Below, piece by piece: positions 16,359 through 25,940 of a stretch of DNA of 64,000 nt. Each line of letters starts with the position of its first letter. Position 1 is the first letter of the stretch. The DNA comes from an uncultured Lachnospiraceae bacterium (GTDB lineage Bacteria; Bacillota; Clostridia; Lachnospirales; Lachnospiraceae): positions 1 to 64,000 of the forward strand of contig CAJUPT010000008.1 of assembly GCA_910588405.1 (NCBI GenBank), read 5' to 3'. The notes beneath the pieces are model-generated. The model had not been told where the DNA came from. It ran no database searches and saw nothing but the letters and a program-made list of their open reading frames with translations. Made by a program: the position numbers and the translations under genes.

Positions 16359-16751
16359 TTAAAATTTGATCGTCTTCGGCTCCGCCGTAAAAGAAGAAAT
16401 CACCGCCGTTGCATCCTTCAAATAAAACACCTGGGTGTTTCCGTCTCCGGGCTTGTACATCGCCTGCAGATTCGGATAGCTTTCCAGCATATGTGCCTGT
16501 GCTTCTTCCCGGCTGTCCTCTACCGCCGTCCCCGCAACTCTGATCCACTCCTGGCCGTTAAAGGCGCAAAGCTCAACCTTCGGGTTTGCCATCATCTGTT
16601 TCGAAACCTCTTTTACTTTGCCGGTTTGAATATACAGCTTGTCCTCAAACATGTCGATGGTGCCGAAAGGCCGCACTCTCGCCTGGTCGCCTTCCACTGT
16701 CGCCAAATAATAGGTATTGCATTTTTTCAGAAATTCATATACTTCCTTCAT
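16359..16751 (-). CDS. Pyridoxamine 5'-phosphate oxidase-like flavoprotein
   Basis: A 130-residue split-barrel protein of the PNPOx-like family. The N-terminal pattern (YYLATVEGDQARVRPFGTIDMFEDKLYI is typical in shape: strand, charged turn, RPFG, hydrophobic strand) and PKVELCAFNG suggest FMN or related cofactor binding. Small clostridial members include nitroreductase-like NimA relatives, but the substrate cannot be assigned. GGAGGAG precedes the ATG. It is a single-gene unit with its own terminator. Confidence 0.82.
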   Translation of the reverse strand: MKEVYEFLKKCNTYYLATVEGDQARVRPFGTIDMFEDKLYIQTGKVKEVSKQMMANPKVELCAFNGQEWIRVAGTAVEDSREEAQAHMLESYPNLQAMYKPGDGNTQVFYLKDATAVISSFTAEPKTIKF

Positions 16752-16886
16752 GAAACCTTCTCCTCCTGTCTTTATTCGTTTTTCACCTTTTGACGTTTAC
16801 ACCATTATATCAACAACCGGAAAGCCTGTAAAGCCTTTATCTCTCTAGCTCACTCCCGTCCCCCTTCCGAAAAGGAGCCCATATGG

Positions 16887-17912
16887 CTACTGCTTCCTTC
16901 GAAACTCTTTCGATAACAAAAACGGCCCAAACAATATACCGTTCAGCAGCAGCTGCCATGGGAGCATCTCCCAGGTTATCTGCTGGTTCTCCAGAACTGC
17001 CACAGAATAATTGTTGGCTACGACCAGAATCAGATTATTGTTTAAAAAATGTATGACCACAGGAACCCAGATATTATTGGTTTTCATATAGACCCAGGCC
17101 AAAAAAATCCCGATGGTCACACAGGTAATGATCTGATTCGTTGTCATAATCAAGCCTCTGTCCGGCGTTGTGTAGTAGAAAAAATCAAGGAACACATGCC
17201 ATACGCCCCAGACTATGCCCAGCAGCAGGACGCCTTTTCGCAGACCGAACCGTTTTTGCAGCAATGGCTGCAGATAATAGCGCCAGCCATACTCTTCCCC
17301 CAAAAAAGGGGCAAAAGCCAGAAGAAAATTCACCGGCGTGAACAGAAGATAACTCCATGTGCCCGGATTTTTCAAGATTTCCAGGATCATGTCCCCCTGT
17401 CCTCCAACAGCATAGGCAATCGCGGCCCGGCCAAAATAAAGGCCAAGGAAAACCAGAATACAGAGGAGGGAGAGGCCCCACCGGCCGCCTCTAAGACCGT
17501 AGGCTGCCCGCCTGTCCTTTCCTGATATCAGCAGCAGCACCCAGCCAAGGACGCTCCCGCCCAAGAGCACATACTGGCAGAGCGCCATCCACAACGATAC
17601 CTGCTGCCCATACATGGACGCCGTCCGCTCCGGCATCAATACAGACAGCACGCAAAAAACCAGCAGCAGACAGGTGATTAACAAAAATCCTATGTAAAAC
17701 CATCTGGGCAGCAGACTGTCCTTCCATTCTGTCAATATATAAGCCAGCATCACCCCTGCCGCCGGATAAAACATCTGGGCAGTTGGAAACAGGCTCATCT
17801 CCACCGGGATCGTGCTCCCATACCAGGTCAAAATCCCCATCACACAGGTTACACCATAAGCAACAAGAATAAAAATAAGAAACTGCTTATTACGTTTTGC
17901 CGTTTCTGTCAT
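16887..17912 (-). CDS. CPBP family intramembrane metalloprotease
   Basis: A 341-residue polytopic membrane protein of the CPBP (CAAX protease and bacteriocin-processing, formerly Abi) family. The three catalytic motifs are present: EEYGWR (EExxxR), a His in WGVWHVFLD, and His/Asn in VIHFLNNN. Members cleave prenylated or peptide substrates in the membrane; some give self-immunity to bacteriocins. The substrate is unknown here, and no bacteriocin gene is nearby. The ATG is preceded by GGAAGGAG. Confidence 0.88.
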   Translation of the reverse strand: MTETAKRNKQFLIFILVAYGVTCVMGILTWYGSTIPVEMSLFPTAQMFYPAAGVMLAYILTEWKDSLLPRWFYIGFLLITCLLLVFCVLSVLMPERTASMYGQQVSLWMALCQYVLLGGSVLGWVLLLISGKDRRAAYGLRGGRWGLSLLCILVFLGLYFGRAAIAYAVGGQGDMILEILKNPGTWSYLLFTPVNFLLAFAPFLGEEYGWRYYLQPLLQKRFGLRKGVLLLGIVWGVWHVFLDFFYYTTPDRGLIMTTNQIITCVTIGIFLAWVYMKTNNIWVPVVIHFLNNNLILVVANNYSVAVLENQQITWEMLPWQLLLNGILFGPFLLSKEFRRKQ

Positions 17913-18126
17913 TTTATACCACTCCTTCCGTTTTCAAAGTATGGATGGCCATGCACCTGCTGTCCGTGAGGATAGCTGCATAATTGGCTGTGACCGTCCA
18001 TACCGGCACAGCACCGGAACCCATCCCATAACGGCAATTCATAGTATTGATCATACCACCTGCCGGTCTCCAAAGGGCATCAAATGCCTGAACAGTTCTT
18101 CTGCTGCCCAAATGGCAAAATTGGAG

Positions 18127-18155
18127 AAAAAAAGGACCAGAACTCAATCTGATCC
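18127..18155 (-). terminator. Terminator of tRNA-Arg
   Basis: On the minus strand a 7-bp stem (GGATCAG/CTGGTCC) with an 8-base loop is followed by seven T (18127-18133). It begins about six bases after the tRNA 3' end, as usual for a monocistronic tRNA. Confidence 0.85.
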
Positions 18156-18160
18156 CTGTG

Positions 18161-18234
18161 TGCGGCGAAGAGGATTCGAACCCCCGACACCTTGGTCCGT
18201 AGCCAAGTGCTCTATCCAGCTGAGCTATCACCGC
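18161..18234 (-). tRNA. tRNA-Arg(ACG)
   Basis: A 74-nt tRNA that folds into a complete cloverleaf: acceptor GCGGTGA pairs with TCGCCGC, the D arm starts TAGCTCAGCTGG, the anticodon stem CTTGG/CCAAG holds the loop CTACGGA with anticodon ACG, and the T arm has GGTTCGAATCC. The discriminator base is A and the 3' CCA is not encoded. ACG is normally deaminated to ICG and reads CGU, CGC and CGA. It has its own promoter and terminator and lies beside the exopolysaccharide region, a typical place for horizontal exchange, though no att duplication was found. Confidence 0.96.
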
Positions 18235-18266
18235 CTGTCGCAATATATGGTATTGCAACGAAATAT

Positions 18267-18295
18267 ATTCTAATCCATTTGATGAGATTTGTCAA
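18267..18295 (-). promoter_or_regulatory. Promoter of tRNA-Arg
   Basis: On the minus strand -35 TTGACA (18290-18295) and -10 TAGAAT (18267-18272) are 17 bases apart. Transcription would start about 25 bases before the mature tRNA 5' end. Confidence 0.85.
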
Positions 18296-18324
18296 TTGTT
18301 TTTTTCAAATTCCAAACAAATTTT

Positions 18325-20178
18325 TCATAACGGCTGCTCACTTCCAAACAGAATCAGCTCATGGATGGACCAGTTTGCCATGACTTCCTCCGGTATTTCT
18401 CCAAGGCTCAGCCGAATAAATCTGCACTGTACCGGAGCAAAACGGAAATCGATCTGATCCTCGCTAACCGCGGTCCGCTCTGTCCAGACCGCTCCATCCT
18501 CCGATGTCTCAATCCGCAAGGCCCAGGGGAAATCGCCGATGCTGTCCGAAAGCTCCATCCGAACACCATCCAGCACACAGCTCTCCGTAAGCTCGGCCAT
18601 CACCCACATTCCTTCCTTCTGGGCCGTCCCGCTGGTCCAACGAGTATCCGGGTTATGATCGATCATATATTTTACCTGATCGCCGTTCGCCGATGCCGTC
18701 AGCTTCCGGATCTTGTTTCCGCAGTCAAAATGCCCTGCACCATCCTGCTCCTGATAAAATCCAAACCGGAAGGTACACCCTTCCCCGATCTCGTCAGAAT
18801 AACCCAGCCTGATATACTGAATTTCTGCCTGTGAGAAATTCGCCCACAGAGTATCCCCCCAATATTCATAGTGAACGCCACACTCCAGCTTCTGCCATGT
18901 CTGCCCATCCTCTGACAACGCAAGCTTTAACTGCGAAAAATAAGCAGGGTCTGAGACAGTAAGCGAAAATACGCCGCTTTTCAGCACTTTCGGCAGTGTT
19001 CCGGTAAGCAAGACAGCTCCTTCCTCTTCCAACCGTTCCCACTTCACCTGATTCAACTGGGCTGACAAACTGCCCTCCTGTTCCTTTACAAAGGTATAAT
19101 CCGCCATCACCTGATCCGCCCTTGCACTGTACAGGCTGATCACATTCGGCTTGATCTGTTCCAAACCGCCGATTACGGACCGAGCCACCGCCATTCCCCC
19201 CCGCTCCGAAGGATGAACCACATCTCTGATAAACTGAGAGCGATTCCACTGATTAATACCGGTAGTTCCATACACATCGATAAAAGGAATACTCATAGTC
19301 CGGGCTACTTCCTCCATGGCATCACGATAATCTTTGGTGGTCAGCCCCAGTTCATTGACTGCAAATACGTCCACGTCTCTGTTATCCGGAAGGGAAGCTC
19401 CTTCCCCCGGTTCAGGCCCCCGCCCACTTAACGGGGAAGCCAGCACTACCACCGCTCCGGGAACCTTTTCTTGAATCTTTACTACAGCCGCCGCCACCGC
19501 TCCCTTGAAGGTGGTCTCATCAAAAGGATAGGTCAGATCTCCCAGCGGAACATTGGCCCCCATGTCGTTGGTGCCGCCCATAATCAGAATCAGATCAGCA
19601 TCCTCCGGCACAGAGACGTTGATTCTGTCGCTGCTGCACAGATAGCCTTCATGCTCCGTTGTTCCTTCCGGCGCTTCCGTCACGCCGGCAAAACCGGGCC
19701 GGCTGTTATAGCTCCCGTCCGAATTCGCATACCAGGTCTGGTCATTCTTAGCAAAGGTACTGCTGCCGATCCCCCTGTTATAATGCTTGGCAAAACCAAA
19801 ATATTCCGAAATATACTCCTGCCAGGTTGCCTCTTGGGTAATGCTGTCTCCATAGCTGCACCAGGTTTTTCCGGCCCAGCTAAGCCTCGTCAGCTCGCCT
19901 TGGGCCACATGGATGTCCACAGGCGTCTTTTCGCCCCCACTTTCCTCCAATTTATTTAAACGGCGTCGGTCGGAAAGCAGAAGCCCAAAACTGACGATGT
20001 TCGCCAGCGCCAAAAACAGCGCCAGCACAAGCAAAGCCTGGCAAAGCCTGCGACGACCAGGCATAAAAACCGTCGATGTTTTTTCATTATTGACTTTTAC
20101 CCGATTGATCTCCTGACTTTCCTCCCGATTTCCATTTTTGTTCCGATTCCTATCATTTTCCGACGTTCTGCCATCCAT
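18325..20178 (-). CDS. Membrane-anchored SGNH hydrolase with C-terminal discoidin-like domain
   Basis: A 617-residue protein with a charged cytosolic N-terminus, one membrane segment (about residues 46-68) and a large extracytoplasmic part. That part begins with an SGNH/GDSL esterase domain: Ser112 in YGDSITQ, the GGTNDMG block and the Asp-His pair in DVVHPSERG. From about residue 480 a discoidin-like (F5/8 type C, carbohydrate-binding) module is recognisable from DHNPDTRWTSG and the closing FRFAPVQCRFIRLSLG. It is the last gene of the exopolysaccharide operon, so removal or transfer of O-acyl groups on the glycan outside the membrane is a fair inference. The start has GGGGAG nine bases upstream. 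The purine-rich leader also keeps this frame open for about 47 codons without any start codon. Confidence 0.82.
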   Translation of the reverse strand: MDGRTSENDRNRNKNGNREESQEINRVKVNNEKTSTVFMPGRRRLCQALLVLALFLALANIVSFGLLLSDRRRLNKLEESGGEKTPVDIHVAQGELTRLSWAGKTWCSYGDSITQEATWQEYISEYFGFAKHYNRGIGSSTFAKNDQTWYANSDGSYNSRPGFAGVTEAPEGTTEHEGYLCSSDRINVSVPEDADLILIMGGTNDMGANVPLGDLTYPFDETTFKGAVAAAVVKIQEKVPGAVVVLASPLSGRGPEPGEGASLPDNRDVDVFAVNELGLTTKDYRDAMEEVARTMSIPFIDVYGTTGINQWNRSQFIRDVVHPSERGGMAVARSVIGGLEQIKPNVISLYSARADQVMADYTFVKEQEGSLSAQLNQVKWERLEEEGAVLLTGTLPKVLKSGVFSLTVSDPAYFSQLKLALSEDGQTWQKLECGVHYEYWGDTLWANFSQAEIQYIRLGYSDEIGEGCTFRFGFYQEQDGAGHFDCGNKIRKLTASANGDQVKYMIDHNPDTRWTSGTAQKEGMWVMAELTESCVLDGVRMELSDSIGDFPWALRIETSEDGAVWTERTAVSEDQIDFRFAPVQCRFIRLSLGEIPEEVMANWSIHELILFGSEQPL

Positions 20179-20323
20179 CGCTTCATGCTCCCCTGATTTT
20201 ATATTCTCTCTTTTGCTTTCGTCCGCCCTTTTCTTTGTCGGTTTCTCTTTTTTACTTCTTCTTTTTCTCTTATCCGTTTCACTTTCTTTATTCCCTCTTT
20301 TTCCCTGCTTCTCGTTCCTTTAC

Positions 20324-21646
20324 CTAAGCCCTGTTCTCATCCCTTTTCCCTATGACGCCCTTTAGCCTGTCTCTTAAATCTCTGGCAAAAAATGCGTCTG
20401 TCATATGCTTTACGGATGGTCTGACACGCTTATAAAACAATGGCGCGATCAGCGTCACCACCACCTGGGTCATCAGCGTGGCCACAGAGGCCCCCATCGC
20501 CCCCATCCGAGGGATCAGCAGATAATTCAGTACAAAATTCGTAGCCACACCCCAGATCGGAAATATTTCCGAATACCGCTGCAGATTTTCGCATACCATC
20601 CATGTATTCCTTGCCACGGACAAATGGGAAAACAGAGTGCTCCAAATCAGGATACACAGACAGGCCGCCGAGCCGGCATAGGCCGGACCGCACAGCAGCC
20701 AGATCAACGGCCTGGAAAACAGCATCATACCGATGCCTACAAAAATCCCCAGCCAGATCATAATCGAATACAGGGTCCTGACCCGCTCCAGATAATTGGT
20801 TTTCGTGGTATAACCCTCCACAATGGCGGGACGGTAAGAATTCATAATGGCATTGGGCACAAAAACCCACATCATGGCCACGCCGTAAGCGCCGTTATAG
20901 ATGCCCACGTCATAATCTCCCAGCATATTGCCCAGCATCAGCTTGTCCATCTCGGAGTACAGCACCGTAATCATGGAAGCCAGAATAAAATGGCAGCTCT
21001 GGGACAGCAGCCGTTTTACCCAGTGTATATCAAAGGAAAGGCTGCCGCCTCCCGCCTTTTGATACATATATAAAAGAATCAGCGCAACCAGCAGTGCGTC
21101 CAGCGTTGTGGCAAAGGCAAAATATTCCACCGATCTGGCTGTCGCCAGCCCGAAAATCCGCCAGCCTGCCACGGCAAAATAAGTGATTCCCTTGGCAATC
21201 GCCACCTGCTTGGAATTTAGTTTGGACTGAAACCAGAAGTCGATCAGCTCCGCCGACTTAAATACTAGGGACACAGACTGCAATAGGGTCACTGTCATAT
21301 AGACCGCCTGAAAATCCCTGCTCACCGCCACCACGCCCTGAATGGCCACAATACAGGCGATACTAGAAACAATCCGCATCACCAGACTGGTGCCGATAAT
21401 CTTTCCTTCCGCCTCCGGATTGCTGACCAGCTCCTTAATCACAATATATTCCAAGCCCAGAGTGGCAAAGGCCGTACACATATTCACATAAGAAGCGCAG
21501 TAGGTGATCAGGCCGTTGTTATCCGGCCCCAGATAGCGGTTCACCATGGCATTCACCACCAGGGAAATACACATCTGCAAAATACGCTCGGCAATCATCC
21601 ACATGGAATTGCTGACGATTCGATTTTCAATCTTAAATTTTTTCAT
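20324..21646 (-). CDS. Wzx-type polysaccharide flippase
   Basis: A 440-residue polytopic membrane protein of the polysaccharide transport (PST/MATE-like) family with about 12-14 membrane segments. The N-terminal NSMWMIAERILQMCISLVV followed by NRYLGPDNNGLI is the family opening. It would flip polyprenyl-linked repeat units across the membrane before polymerisation by the EpsG-type protein of the same operon. The ATG is preferred over a GTG five codons upstream because AAAAGG precedes it by about seven bases. Confidence 0.9.
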   Translation of the reverse strand: MKKFKIENRIVSNSMWMIAERILQMCISLVVNAMVNRYLGPDNNGLITYCASYVNMCTAFATLGLEYIVIKELVSNPEAEGKIIGTSLVMRIVSSIACIVAIQGVVAVSRDFQAVYMTVTLLQSVSLVFKSAELIDFWFQSKLNSKQVAIAKGITYFAVAGWRIFGLATARSVEYFAFATTLDALLVALILLYMYQKAGGGSLSFDIHWVKRLLSQSCHFILASMITVLYSEMDKLMLGNMLGDYDVGIYNGAYGVAMMWVFVPNAIMNSYRPAIVEGYTTKTNYLERVRTLYSIMIWLGIFVGIGMMLFSRPLIWLLCGPAYAGSAACLCILIWSTLFSHLSVARNTWMVCENLQRYSEIFPIWGVATNFVLNYLLIPRMGAMGASVATLMTQVVVTLIAPLFYKRVRPSVKHMTDAFFARDLRDRLKGVIGKRDENRA

Positions 21647-21729
21647 GGGAAACCTTTTCACTCACAATTTATAGATCCGGCTTTTTGGTCCCGGTTTTTT
21701 CCGAAACATTTTCTTTCAAAAACGCCTCG

Positions 21730-22665
21730 CTACCAATAACATCCGCCCTCGATGTTCTTCGCGGCCGCCGGCATCTCCGCGGGCTGGGGCCTGCGCCAGC
21801 CTTCCGCCATCAGCTGCCGGTATTCCTCCTTGGCCTCCCACCGCTTCCCGGTGATGCCGAACAAAAGCTGGGTGGCGCCGCCCATATGAACCACCTGCTT
21901 TCCGGCCGCCTTGATTTTTGCGGCAAGGGGAAAGCCGTAAGCGCCGCAGCCGATCACCGCCAGGTCAAAGTCCTGCCCCATGGCCTTTTCAAACATATAA
22001 TCCAGCGCTTCAAACCAGGTGGCAAACCGCTCATCCTTCTGCCCGCCGATGGTCTGCACCGCTTTCACCGTTTTCAATGTAAAATCCGGCAGCCATCTCA
22101 TATGCTTCTGAAACGCTTCCTTATGTGCATACTGCATACGGATGGATTCCTCAAAGGGATGAATCACCAGCACCGTTTTACCCTCCCAGCTCATCGTCCA
22201 GGGCGCTTCGGCAAAAAAAGGCTCCAATCCCGACAGATAGCACCGTTTCGCACAGGGAACATGGCGGCGAAGCACATAGTTTTCCATGGGCAGCGTCCCC
22301 CAGACAGCCAGCAGATCCACCTGCTTACAGCTTTCCTCCATCAGATCGCCAAAGGCCATCACTTGGCCTTGCTCTCTCGGGAAAAAACCGGCATTGATAC
22401 ACATGGAATCCATGTTGGCCTCGGGCACCGTCTTGCGCAGCCCCATCCGTACCTCCCGTGTTTTCAGAAAGGTGCGCATCTCCCCGCTGCCAAACCGCCC
22501 CGCCATAAAGGGTTTTCCGGAACAAACCATTTCCTTCAGCCACAGGTTGGCATGAGAATCATCCAGACAGAGCCGGTTATCATAGTGAATTTCCCGTTTT
22601 ATTTTTAATACGTGCCGGACACCCTCAGCGAAGAAATATCCGCCATACTGCAGCTGGTCAAACAT
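21730..22665 (-). CDS. GT-D-fold-like glycosyltransferase family protein
   Basis: A 311-residue soluble protein without membrane segments. The pattern AGRFGSGEMRTF near residue 55 and the C-terminal block GCGAYGFPLAAKIK with HMGGATQLLFGITGKRW recur in proteins from polysaccharide clusters and resemble the GT-D glycosyltransferase fold (DUF1792 relatives). The assignment rests on these motifs and context and is moderate. An AAGGAG site lies six bases before the ATG. It sits between a glycosyltransferase and the flippase gene; the 185-bp gap upstream contains a GCCTGTG/CACAGGC hairpin (22741-22771) but no gene. Confidence 0.6.
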   Translation of the reverse strand: MFDQLQYGGYFFAEGVRHVLKIKREIHYDNRLCLDDSHANLWLKEMVCSGKPFMAGRFGSGEMRTFLKTREVRMGLRKTVPEANMDSMCINAGFFPREQGQVMAFGDLMEESCKQVDLLAVWGTLPMENYVLRRHVPCAKRCYLSGLEPFFAEAPWTMSWEGKTVLVIHPFEESIRMQYAHKEAFQKHMRWLPDFTLKTVKAVQTIGGQKDERFATWFEALDYMFEKAMGQDFDLAVIGCGAYGFPLAAKIKAAGKQVVHMGGATQLLFGITGKRWEAKEEYRQLMAEGWRRPQPAEMPAAAKNIEGGCYW

Positions 22666-22850
22666 ACTAACTCCTTATAAAACCAGTCAAATGTACTGCT
22701 AAATTATATTTTACCAGATTCCCCATAATAACAATACACTGCCTGTGAGCCTCTAATAGACGTCCACAGGCTGAAAAAAAACATAATACGGCATTATATC
22801 GCCGCACTGTAAATCTCTCTGCCCCAGAGCAGATACCGCACAGCCGATCC

Positions 22851-23960
22851 TTACCTGGCGAAGATCCTCGCAATATTTTTCACCGTCCCCGGCAGCCGCT
22901 TCAGCTTGGCCGCCTTTTCCTCCTTGCCGGAATACCAGAAGGCTTTGGCGCCTCCCTCGATTCCCCGCCAGGCTTTCACCACCGGATGCCCCTCGCTTAA
23001 AATCCGGCAGAAACGTCTTGTGTAGGTGACGTCTGCGATCACATGCTTTGGATGGCGAAGTGGGAACTGATACTCATAGGTTTTCTTATAATATACCTGC
23101 CGGATTCCCTTTGGCAGCACCTCCATGGAGCCTGCCCCGTGGGTGCCGTCCGCCCCCACGCCGATATTGCTGGTCAGGTTTTTAGAGGGTACGATATCCA
23201 GCATATGGTTGGTGGTCTTCGTATTCCAGATAATTGTCTCAAAATAAGCCTTGCCTGTACTCTTATGCCACCTGCAGGTTTTTACCTTTTCATCAAAAGC
23301 CTCCACCTGCAGCTTTAGCTGTTCCATGACATGGGCATCCTCTATAAAGGAATACTCCGTATCAAACAGATCGATGCACCGCTTCCAGGTGGCCCAGCCC
23401 CAGATGGCCGACCGGGGCGAAAAGAAATAGTCGGCCCGCTCATCCTGATACACATCCAAATGATTCATCCCGGCAATGGTGAAAATCCGGTTGTCATGCT
23501 CATACCGGTCCAGCAGCTCCTTAGCGAAAGGAAAAAAGCTCTGGGAAGCTACGATGTCATCCTCCAAGATCATGCCCTTATCCACATGGGAGAACATCCA
23601 GATAATGGCATTATACATGGACGGGTCGCAACCCACGTTTGTTTCCTGATAATTTCGGTATACCTGACAGTCCCAGTCAATACTGCTCTCTGCAATCTCA
23701 CGGCAGATACGGATATTCTCCCGATCCCCCGGATGCCCTTTTCTGGGTCCGTCCTGATAGAGAAACAATTTGCTGGGCCTGGCCTTTTTCACCTGTTCAA
23801 ATACCTTGGCAAAGGTATCGGGACGGACAAAAAATACACACAGCACTGCCAGGTCGATCTTCCATGGCTTCAATGCCGCTTTCCCCAAAACTCGCTCCTG
23901 GCCTGCTTGTCCTGCCTGTACGGCCTCTGTCTGATCCATTGTTTTTTCCGTCTGATTCAT
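22851..23960 (-). CDS. Glycosyltransferase, GT-A fold
   Basis: A protein of about 369 residues with a GT-A-type N-terminal domain (IDLAVLCVFFVRPDTFAKVF, then KLFLYQDGPRKG) and a DXD-like motif in GMILEDDIV. The block SPRSAIWGWATWKRC is found in family 2-like transferases of capsule loci. The acceptor and donor are unknown. Two adjacent ATG codons occur; the second has the better distance from GAGG. It lies in the exopolysaccharide operon, 105 bp after the preceding glycosyltransferase. Confidence 0.75.
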   Translation of the reverse strand: MNQTEKTMDQTEAVQAGQAGQERVLGKAALKPWKIDLAVLCVFFVRPDTFAKVFEQVKKARPSKLFLYQDGPRKGHPGDRENIRICREIAESSIDWDCQVYRNYQETNVGCDPSMYNAIIWMFSHVDKGMILEDDIVASQSFFPFAKELLDRYEHDNRIFTIAGMNHLDVYQDERADYFFSPRSAIWGWATWKRCIDLFDTEYSFIEDAHVMEQLKLQVEAFDEKVKTCRWHKSTGKAYFETIIWNTKTTNHMLDIVPSKNLTSNIGVGADGTHGAGSMEVLPKGIRQVYYKKTYEYQFPLRHPKHVIADVTYTRRFCRILSEGHPVVKAWRGIEGGAKAFWYSGKEEKAAKLKRLPGTVKNIARIFAR

Positions 23961-24065
23961 CATATCCTCTTTCCAAACGCAGCTCACTGCGCCATCAAGG
24001 CAGACTTAACGTTTATTCTCAAATTCTCATTAATCTCAGCAAAAACAGCATATTTTTATAAAAAT

Positions 24066-25349
24066 TCATTGATCCGCAAGCTCTCTATAGATCTCCAGCA
24101 CCTGTCGCGCATTTTTCTCCCTGTCATGGGTTTTCATCGCTTTCTCTCTGGCCCGGCTCCCCAGCCTTTCTGCCAGTTCTTTTTCTCCGAATATACGGCA
24201 AACGTCATAGGCCAGCATATAAGGGGCATTCACCGGATAAATCAGCCCCTCATTATCATGGGTCAGCATAGTTTTTACCCCGCCCATATCGGCGCAGACC
24301 ACCGGCATCCCCAAAGCCATGGCCTCCCCCACCGAATTCGGAGAATTTTCGATGGAAGACGGGCAGACAAATACATGGGACTCCCGGTAACGCCGGCACA
24401 TCTGCATTTCCTCCAGAAATCCGGTAAAGGTAACGGACTGCCGCAGCTCATACCGGTCCAGCAGCTTGCAGATATACCGCCCGTAAGCAGACTGTCGCAG
24501 CCTGTCCTTTATGCTCTGGTCCCGGGAAATATCTTCCCCGGCCACATACAAATGTGCCTTCGGATACTGCTTTCGAATCAGCGGCATAGCTTCCAGCATA
24601 TAGTGAAGCCCCTTAATCGGATAGCTGCCCTGGCTTAAAAAGATACTGTATTTTTCACACGCCTCAAAAGACCAGCGGTTTTCTTCCCGGTAAAAAGAGC
24701 CGCGCAGAGTCTCATGATTCACATGGTAAGCTGCTTTCGGATTGATCTGACTGGTACAGGCTTTGTCCCAGTCCGTCCGCCCCAGAATATGGCCGCAGGA
24801 CCGGAGCGCTTTTTTCTCCAAAGTCCCCCGCTTCACAAAGCCCTGCCGCTGCTTTTCCAGATTCGTCCCTCTGAGTAAATCCCTAAAGGTATACTGCCGC
24901 CGCACTTTAAAGGGCAGGTCCGCCATAAAATGAAGGGCATAGACAGAGGCCAGTCCCTGGATATGAATCATAGTCCGCTCCGGCCTGCCAAAAGCTTTCA
25001 CCGCCGCCAGGGCATGAGGATATTCCGTGCCGAACACATGCAGCAGATCCGGCCTGATCTCCTTGATCAGCTGTCTGAACCGCTGCTCCTGCGCCGAATC
25101 GTAGATATCCAGCTTTTTCAGATCGCTGGGAAAACCATAATAATCCATTCCTTTCGTTTTCCCTCTCACAGGCTCCGAAGCGCCGTACATGGGAAAACAG
25201 ACCGTCAGGGCCACCTGCCCGCTGCGGCAGAGATCCTCTGACAGCCCTTCCAGCCAGCCCCCGATAGGCGTGCCTGCCTGGTTCATCGCCTTAGCGATCT
25301 GAGGCAGCATCACGTTACATACCCACAAAACCTTTATCTGATCAGACAT
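24066..25349 (-). CDS. Glycosyltransferase family 4 protein
   Basis: A 427-residue GT-B enzyme. The N-terminal domain opens with IKVLWVCNVMLPQIA and a glycine-rich PIGGWLEGL; the C-terminal domain has the sugar-nucleotide block VCPSSIENSPNSVGEAMALGMPVV, with the retaining-enzyme E-x7-E pair. It adds one sugar of the repeat unit at the inner face of the membrane. A GAGGG site precedes the ATG. It is 12 bp after the acyltransferase gene, so the two are translationally close. Confidence 0.9.
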   Translation of the reverse strand: MSDQIKVLWVCNVMLPQIAKAMNQAGTPIGGWLEGLSEDLCRSGQVALTVCFPMYGASEPVRGKTKGMDYYGFPSDLKKLDIYDSAQEQRFRQLIKEIRPDLLHVFGTEYPHALAAVKAFGRPERTMIHIQGLASVYALHFMADLPFKVRRQYTFRDLLRGTNLEKQRQGFVKRGTLEKKALRSCGHILGRTDWDKACTSQINPKAAYHVNHETLRGSFYREENRWSFEACEKYSIFLSQGSYPIKGLHYMLEAMPLIRKQYPKAHLYVAGEDISRDQSIKDRLRQSAYGRYICKLLDRYELRQSVTFTGFLEEMQMCRRYRESHVFVCPSSIENSPNSVGEAMALGMPVVCADMGGVKTMLTHDNEGLIYPVNAPYMLAYDVCRIFGEKELAERLGSRAREKAMKTHDREKNARQVLEIYRELADQ

Positions 25350-25361
25350 ATGCGTACCCTC

Positions 25362-25940
25362 TTACTTGATTTTCACCGCCGGATTTCCCGCCCAGACCTC
25401 TCCGGCCGGAACATCCTTCGTCACCACGCTCCCTGCGCCGATCACAGCTCCCTCACCGATAGTAACACCCTTTAAAACAATTGAATGGGCGCCGATAAAA
25501 GCCCTGTCACGGATGACCACAGCTCCCTTTCTGGCCGCTTTCCGGTCGTCCAGCTCTCTGCACCCCTCCGACAACCGGTGAAAATCCGTGTCATAAATCT
25601 TCACATTTCCCCCAATCACCACGTCATCTCCCAGCGTTATGCTGTTATGACAGACAATCGCGCTGTTGGAAATCCCCACCCGATTTCCTATGGTCAGCAC
25701 CGCTCCCGGCACAATGGAAAAAATGGTGCGACAGTCGCCGCCGATGGGATTTGACGAGGCTGACGAATTGATGGTCACGCCCTCGCCCAGCACAATTTTT
25801 CCATGGCCATATATTTTCAACCGCCCGTGAATCACCGGCATCTGCCGACAGGAAACATGGCGGTATTTCAGTGTGATTCGATTGCACAGCCCGTCCCGGA
25901 CATCCGGAATCAATGTAATCAGTTTTTTAATCAAATTCAT
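25362..25940 (-). CDS. Hexapeptide-repeat acyltransferase
   Basis: A 192-residue left-handed beta-helix acyltransferase. Hexapeptide turns are visible through ITLGDDVVIGGNVKIYDTDFH and VVIRDRAFIGAHSIVLKGVTIGEGAVIGAGSVV, ending AGNPAVKIK. Enzymes of this shape O- or N-acetylate sugars from acetyl-CoA. It is one of three such domains in this operon, so the polymer is probably acetylated at several positions. AAAGGTG precedes the ATG. Confidence 0.88.
   Translation of the reverse strand: MNLIKKLITLIPDVRDGLCNRITLKYRHVSCRQMPVIHGRLKIYGHGKIVLGEGVTINSSASSNPIGGDCRTIFSIVPGAVLTIGNRVGISNSAIVCHNSITLGDDVVIGGNVKIYDTDFHRLSEGCRELDDRKAARKGAVVIRDRAFIGAHSIVLKGVTIGEGAVIGAGSVVTKDVPAGEVWAGNPAVKIK

Noticed and set aside
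17914-18258. A 114-codon minus-strand frame over the tRNA
   Set aside because: Its sequence (VIAQLDRALGYGPRCRGFES) is the well-known false translation of a tRNA gene; the tRNA fold, promoter and terminator explain the DNA.
20138-20365. A plus-strand hydrophobic Phe/Leu/Ser-rich frame
   Set aside because: It is only the pyrimidine-rich complement of the purine-rich leader; TTT and CTT codons make it look like a membrane protein.
22741-22771. GCCTGTG/CACAGGC hairpin followed by A-run, considered as a terminator
   Set aside because: On the minus strand, the direction of transcription, the T-run precedes the stem and does not follow it.
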